64,000 nt of DNA from Cupriavidus necator N-1 (GTDB lineage: Bacteria > Pseudomonadota > Gammaproteobacteria > Burkholderiales > Burkholderiaceae), in contig NC_015723.1 of assembly GCF_000219215.1 (NCBI RefSeq), positions 372,001 through 436,000 on the forward strand. The letters are read 5' to 3'. Made by a program: the position numbers and the translations under genes. Each line of letters opens with the position of its first letter. The first letter of the stretch is position 1. Positions 61,591-64,000 of the stretch are shown piece after piece. Below the pieces are notes generated by a model. The model ran no database searches. It was not told the DNA's origin and worked only from the letters and a program-made list of their open reading frames with translations.

Positions 61591-64000
61591 CTAGCGATTC
61601 TTCAGTTCAGCCAGGAGCGTCTGCGCGGTGCGCACATCGGTGAGGTCACTTCCTTCCCTAATGCTGTCGCAGGCGGGCTGTAGCACGGCGCATGCATGCT
61701 GAATGTCGCCCGCTGCTGCCAACTGACGGGCAAGGCTGATCGCCGCCCGAAGCCCGGGAAGACCCGCGCCCTGTCTTTGTGCAACGGCGATTGCCTCGTG
61801 AAGGGTCGCTAGTGCTTCGTTTCGTTGCATGGGGTGCCGAGTCGCAAGCAATTCGCCTTTCAGGCGCAGCATTTCCGATAGCTGGAAGCGTCCGCCGTGA
61901 CGATTGACAGCGGCGAGCGCCCGATCGATCTCGACGAGCCCTGCCTCTGGTTTGCCCGCGCAGCCAAGCGCCTCGCCAAGCAGCGCATTGAAGTATGGCA
62001 GCCCCATTTCCGCACCGGTTGCGCTGATTGCTGAAATTCCCTCCCGCATCCTTTCTATGCCTTCGTCGAGATCGCCCATTTGCGCCAGCGACCAACCCAG
62101 CTGAAACTTACCTTGCGACAGCAGCAAGGGCAGCATGTACTCATCGCAAACTGCAATTTCCCGTGCAGCCCACTGCTTCGCCAGTTCAGGCTCGCCCCGC
62201 AAGATATGTGCGAAGCTGCATGCCCAATAGGTCAAAGCGGTCGTCAGTGGATGACGGAGTTCTTGCGCGAGCCCCAGCGCCTCGTCGCAGATCGCCAGTG
62301 ATTTGTCCGGGTATCCACGCAGGCACTGAACCAGCGCGGTGAAGCACCGGCAGCACACACCAGGATCATGTCCAGAGTATTTGAATGTCAGCGGGTGGTC
62401 TCGCTCTCGCTCGTAAAGGACCATTCCGCTTCTGCTATGAAACTCTGAAGCAGCATATTCCCCCATGAAAAAGCTGTTCGTCCAGAAAAGATGATGCGTC
62501 TCGATTTGCATCCCGGGATCATGCGAGCCCGCGGTCAGAGCTGTGCACCGGTTACCAAGTTCGCGGGCGATTTCTGACTCACCACGGATCATCCGATACT
62601 GTCCTTCTCCCCGCAGTACGGTGAACAGTTCGCTCTCGTCTCCAAGCTCCTCGCAGAGCGCCCTTGCTCGCGTATACGCGTCAAGGACTTCTTTTGCCGC
62701 CCAACCCTTCGCTGCCATCATGGTCACGCCAAGGACCTTTTGATACTCGAGCTCTTGCCTGAGCAGCGCAGGAGAGCGAGGCAACATCCGGATGATCTCG
62801 AGCCCTCTGTTCAGGTGATCAACGGCCTGCTGATACGCGAACCGCTGCAGCGCCTTGCCCGCGGATTGGTACAGATAGTGAACAGCCTTGTCCCAAAGTT
62901 CGCCAGCAAGCGCGTGATGCGCGAGGAGTTCGACATGCTCGTCAAGACGTTGCGTGTAAAGTTGCTCGATGACGCCCACAAGCTGCACGTGAATAGGGCG
63001 TCTTCGCTCCTTGAGTACGCTTGCATATGCGACTCGATGCGTGAGCGCATGCTTGAAGGTATATTGCTGATGCGGCAACAAGCGGGTCTGATAGAGGAAT
63101 TCAGCCGCTTGCAGATCGGCGAGCAGATCGAGTAGCCGCTCGCGATCGAGATTGGCTATCGGCTCAAGAAGATCGACGGGAAATTCATGGCCGATCACGG
63201 CCGCCATCTGCAGAAGGGCCTTCTGCTGCGCGGACAGGCGATCGATCCGCGAAGCGAGAACTGCATGCACGGTTGATGGAATATCGAACGTGTCTATCGT
63301 TCGCGCCATCTGGTATGCGCCTTTTTGGCCAACCAGTGCGCCCGAATCTGCGAGCGCACGAACGGATTCTTCCAGGAAAAACGGTGTGCATCCCGTGCGC
63401 TCGATCAGGTGACGCCTAAGGGCGGAAAGCTCGCTGCCGTCGCCGAGCAGCGACTGCAGCAGCTGCTTCGCGCCTTCGGTGCCGAGACTGTCCACGTGCA
63501 GCTGGGCAAAATAGCTCTTGCCAGACCATGTGTGCCGATACTCGGGTCGATGGGTCACGAGAAGCATCACGCGTGACGCACCGATGAAGTCGACGAGATG
63601 ATCGAGCACGGCCTGCGTGCCGTCATCGATCCAGTGCAGATCCTCGACAACGAGGATCGATGGGCGGTGCTCACTCGCTCGGATCATGAGAGAGGCAATC
63701 GCTTCGAGTGTGCGCTTGCGCCTTTGCGGCGGAGTCGCCATGTCCCACTGCGGATCATCCGGCGGTAGGTCCAGCATTGCAGCCAGCGCAGGACACGTCC
63801 AGGCGAGCGCCGGGTCGACCGCGTCGACGCCGCGACGAAGCTTCTCGGCGGCCCCATCCAGTGTGTCATGCGTCCCGATGCCGAACCACGTCCGGAGCAG
63901 ATTGGCCAGGGGAAGATAGATCGCGCTCGTGTCGCGCGATGTCGCGCCCGTTTCGAATTTTGTCCACCCGGCCGCCTGTTCCGAGTTGACAAACTCATGC
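61591..64000 (-). CDS. AAA-ATPase/TPR regulator, probably adenylate cyclase-type, 5' end outside window
   Basis: 803 codons are visible and the frame is open at the right edge (first residues HEFVNSEQAAGWTKFETG). An STAND/AAA-type core has Walker B ILVVEDLHWIDDGTQAVLDH and a sensor region LVTHRPEYRHTW. The Walker A lies off the window. Winged-helix and TPR-like helices fill the C-terminal ~500 residues (LLAHHALAGELWDKAVHYLY, ALCEELGDESELFTVLRGEG, GWSLAQMGDLDEGIERMREG). This architecture is typical of class III adenylate/guanylate cyclase-AAA-TPR proteins or LuxR/BTAD regulators; the visible part cannot decide. Confidence 0.8.
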   Translation of the reverse strand, partial: HEFVNSEQAAGWTKFETGATSRDTSAIYLPLANLLRTWFGIGTHDTLDGAAEKLRRGVDAVDPALAWTCPALAAMLDLPPDDPQWDMATPPQRRKRTLEAIASLMIRASEHRPSILVVEDLHWIDDGTQAVLDHLVDFIGASRVMLLVTHRPEYRHTWSGKSYFAQLHVDSLGTEGAKQLLQSLLGDGSELSALRRHLIERTGCTPFFLEESVRALADSGALVGQKGAYQMARTIDTFDIPSTVHAVLASRIDRLSAQQKALLQMAAVIGHEFPVDLLEPIANLDRERLLDLLADLQAAEFLYQTRLLPHQQYTFKHALTHRVAYASVLKERRRPIHVQLVGVIEQLYTQRLDEHVELLAHHALAGELWDKAVHYLYQSAGKALQRFAYQQAVDHLNRGLEIIRMLPRSPALLRQELEYQKVLGVTMMAAKGWAAKEVLDAYTRARALCEELGDESELFTVLRGEGQYRMIRGESEIARELGNRCTALTAGSHDPGMQIETHHLFWTNSFFMGEYAASEFHSRSGMVLYERERDHPLTFKYSGHDPGVCCRCFTALVQCLRGYPDKSLAICDEALGLAQELRHPLTTALTYWACSFAHILRGEPELAKQWAAREIAVCDEYMLPLLLSQGKFQLGWSLAQMGDLDEGIERMREGISAISATGAEMGLPYFNALLGEALGCAGKPEAGLVEIDRALAAVNRHGGRFQLSEMLRLKGELLATRHPMQRNEALATLHEAIAVAQRQGAGLPGLRAAISLARQLAAAGDIQHACAVLQPACDSIREGSDLTDVRTAQTLLAELKNR

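Overview
The window is about 64 kb of GC-rich, gene-dense DNA. It is most consistent with a betaproteobacterium of the Burkholderiaceae (Cupriavidus or Ralstonia type), probably an accessory replicon or an accessory stretch of a chromosome. This rests on three Bug-type (TctC) solute receptors, six full-length LysR regulators plus one truncated, ACS-family MFS permeases beside amide hydrolases, and transposases of families common in that group. I see no tRNA, rRNA, CRISPR array or replication origin.

Layout. 1-2.2 kb: start of an FAH-family gene, a divergent LysR regulator, cytochrome b561 and a PepSY protein. 2.4-4.9 kb: an IS4-family remnant and an IS110-family element whose 5' noncoding part folds like a bridge RNA. 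5-8.3 kb: LysR, amidohydrolase, Bug receptor. 8.4-11.6 kb: argC-like gene, LysR, intact IS630 element. 12-18.8 kb: LysR/MFS, TehA-like channel/LysR, GST, TetR/NmrA. 18.9-22 kb: ABC-F ATPase, IS3 remnant, DUF6130 protein. 22.3-30.6 kb: an amide/ureide hydrolase locus (amidase, two ACS permeases, M20 carbamoylase-like enzyme, RidA, creatininase family) with a divergent LysR. 31-39 kb: secreted alpha/beta hydrolase and cupin, HxlR/MFS pair with two strong palindromes, and an RND efflux operon whose pump and outer-membrane genes are broken. 39-45 kb: small lipoproteins, a phospholipase D remnant, an isochorismatase/DUF1275/TMEM175 group, a patatin-like lipoprotein. 45-51 kb: a sugar- or hydroxy-acid locus (SMP-30 lactonase, two Bug receptors, D-2-hydroxyacid dehydrogenase, RraA) with divergent IclR. 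51-57.5 kb: a heavily damaged indolepyruvate:ferredoxin oxidoreductase gene, then ilvE, an amino-acid permease, a Leu/Phe-type dehydrogenase and a short leuA. 58-64 kb: a YdeI-family gene, three adjoining gene remnants, and the 3' part of a large AAA-TPR regulator.

How the parts work together. Most intact loci are regulator-plus-uptake-plus-hydrolase modules for small carboxylates and amides. The window also holds at least nine broken genes (IS4, DUF2383, IS3, mexF-like, oprM-like, PLD, iorA-like, histidine kinase, lyase/GntR). That indicates relaxed selection and repeated deletion. The most striking signal is the IS110 element: its noncoding RNA region has three consecutive stem-loops, and two loop segments match the two insertion flanks with the same dinucleotide core.
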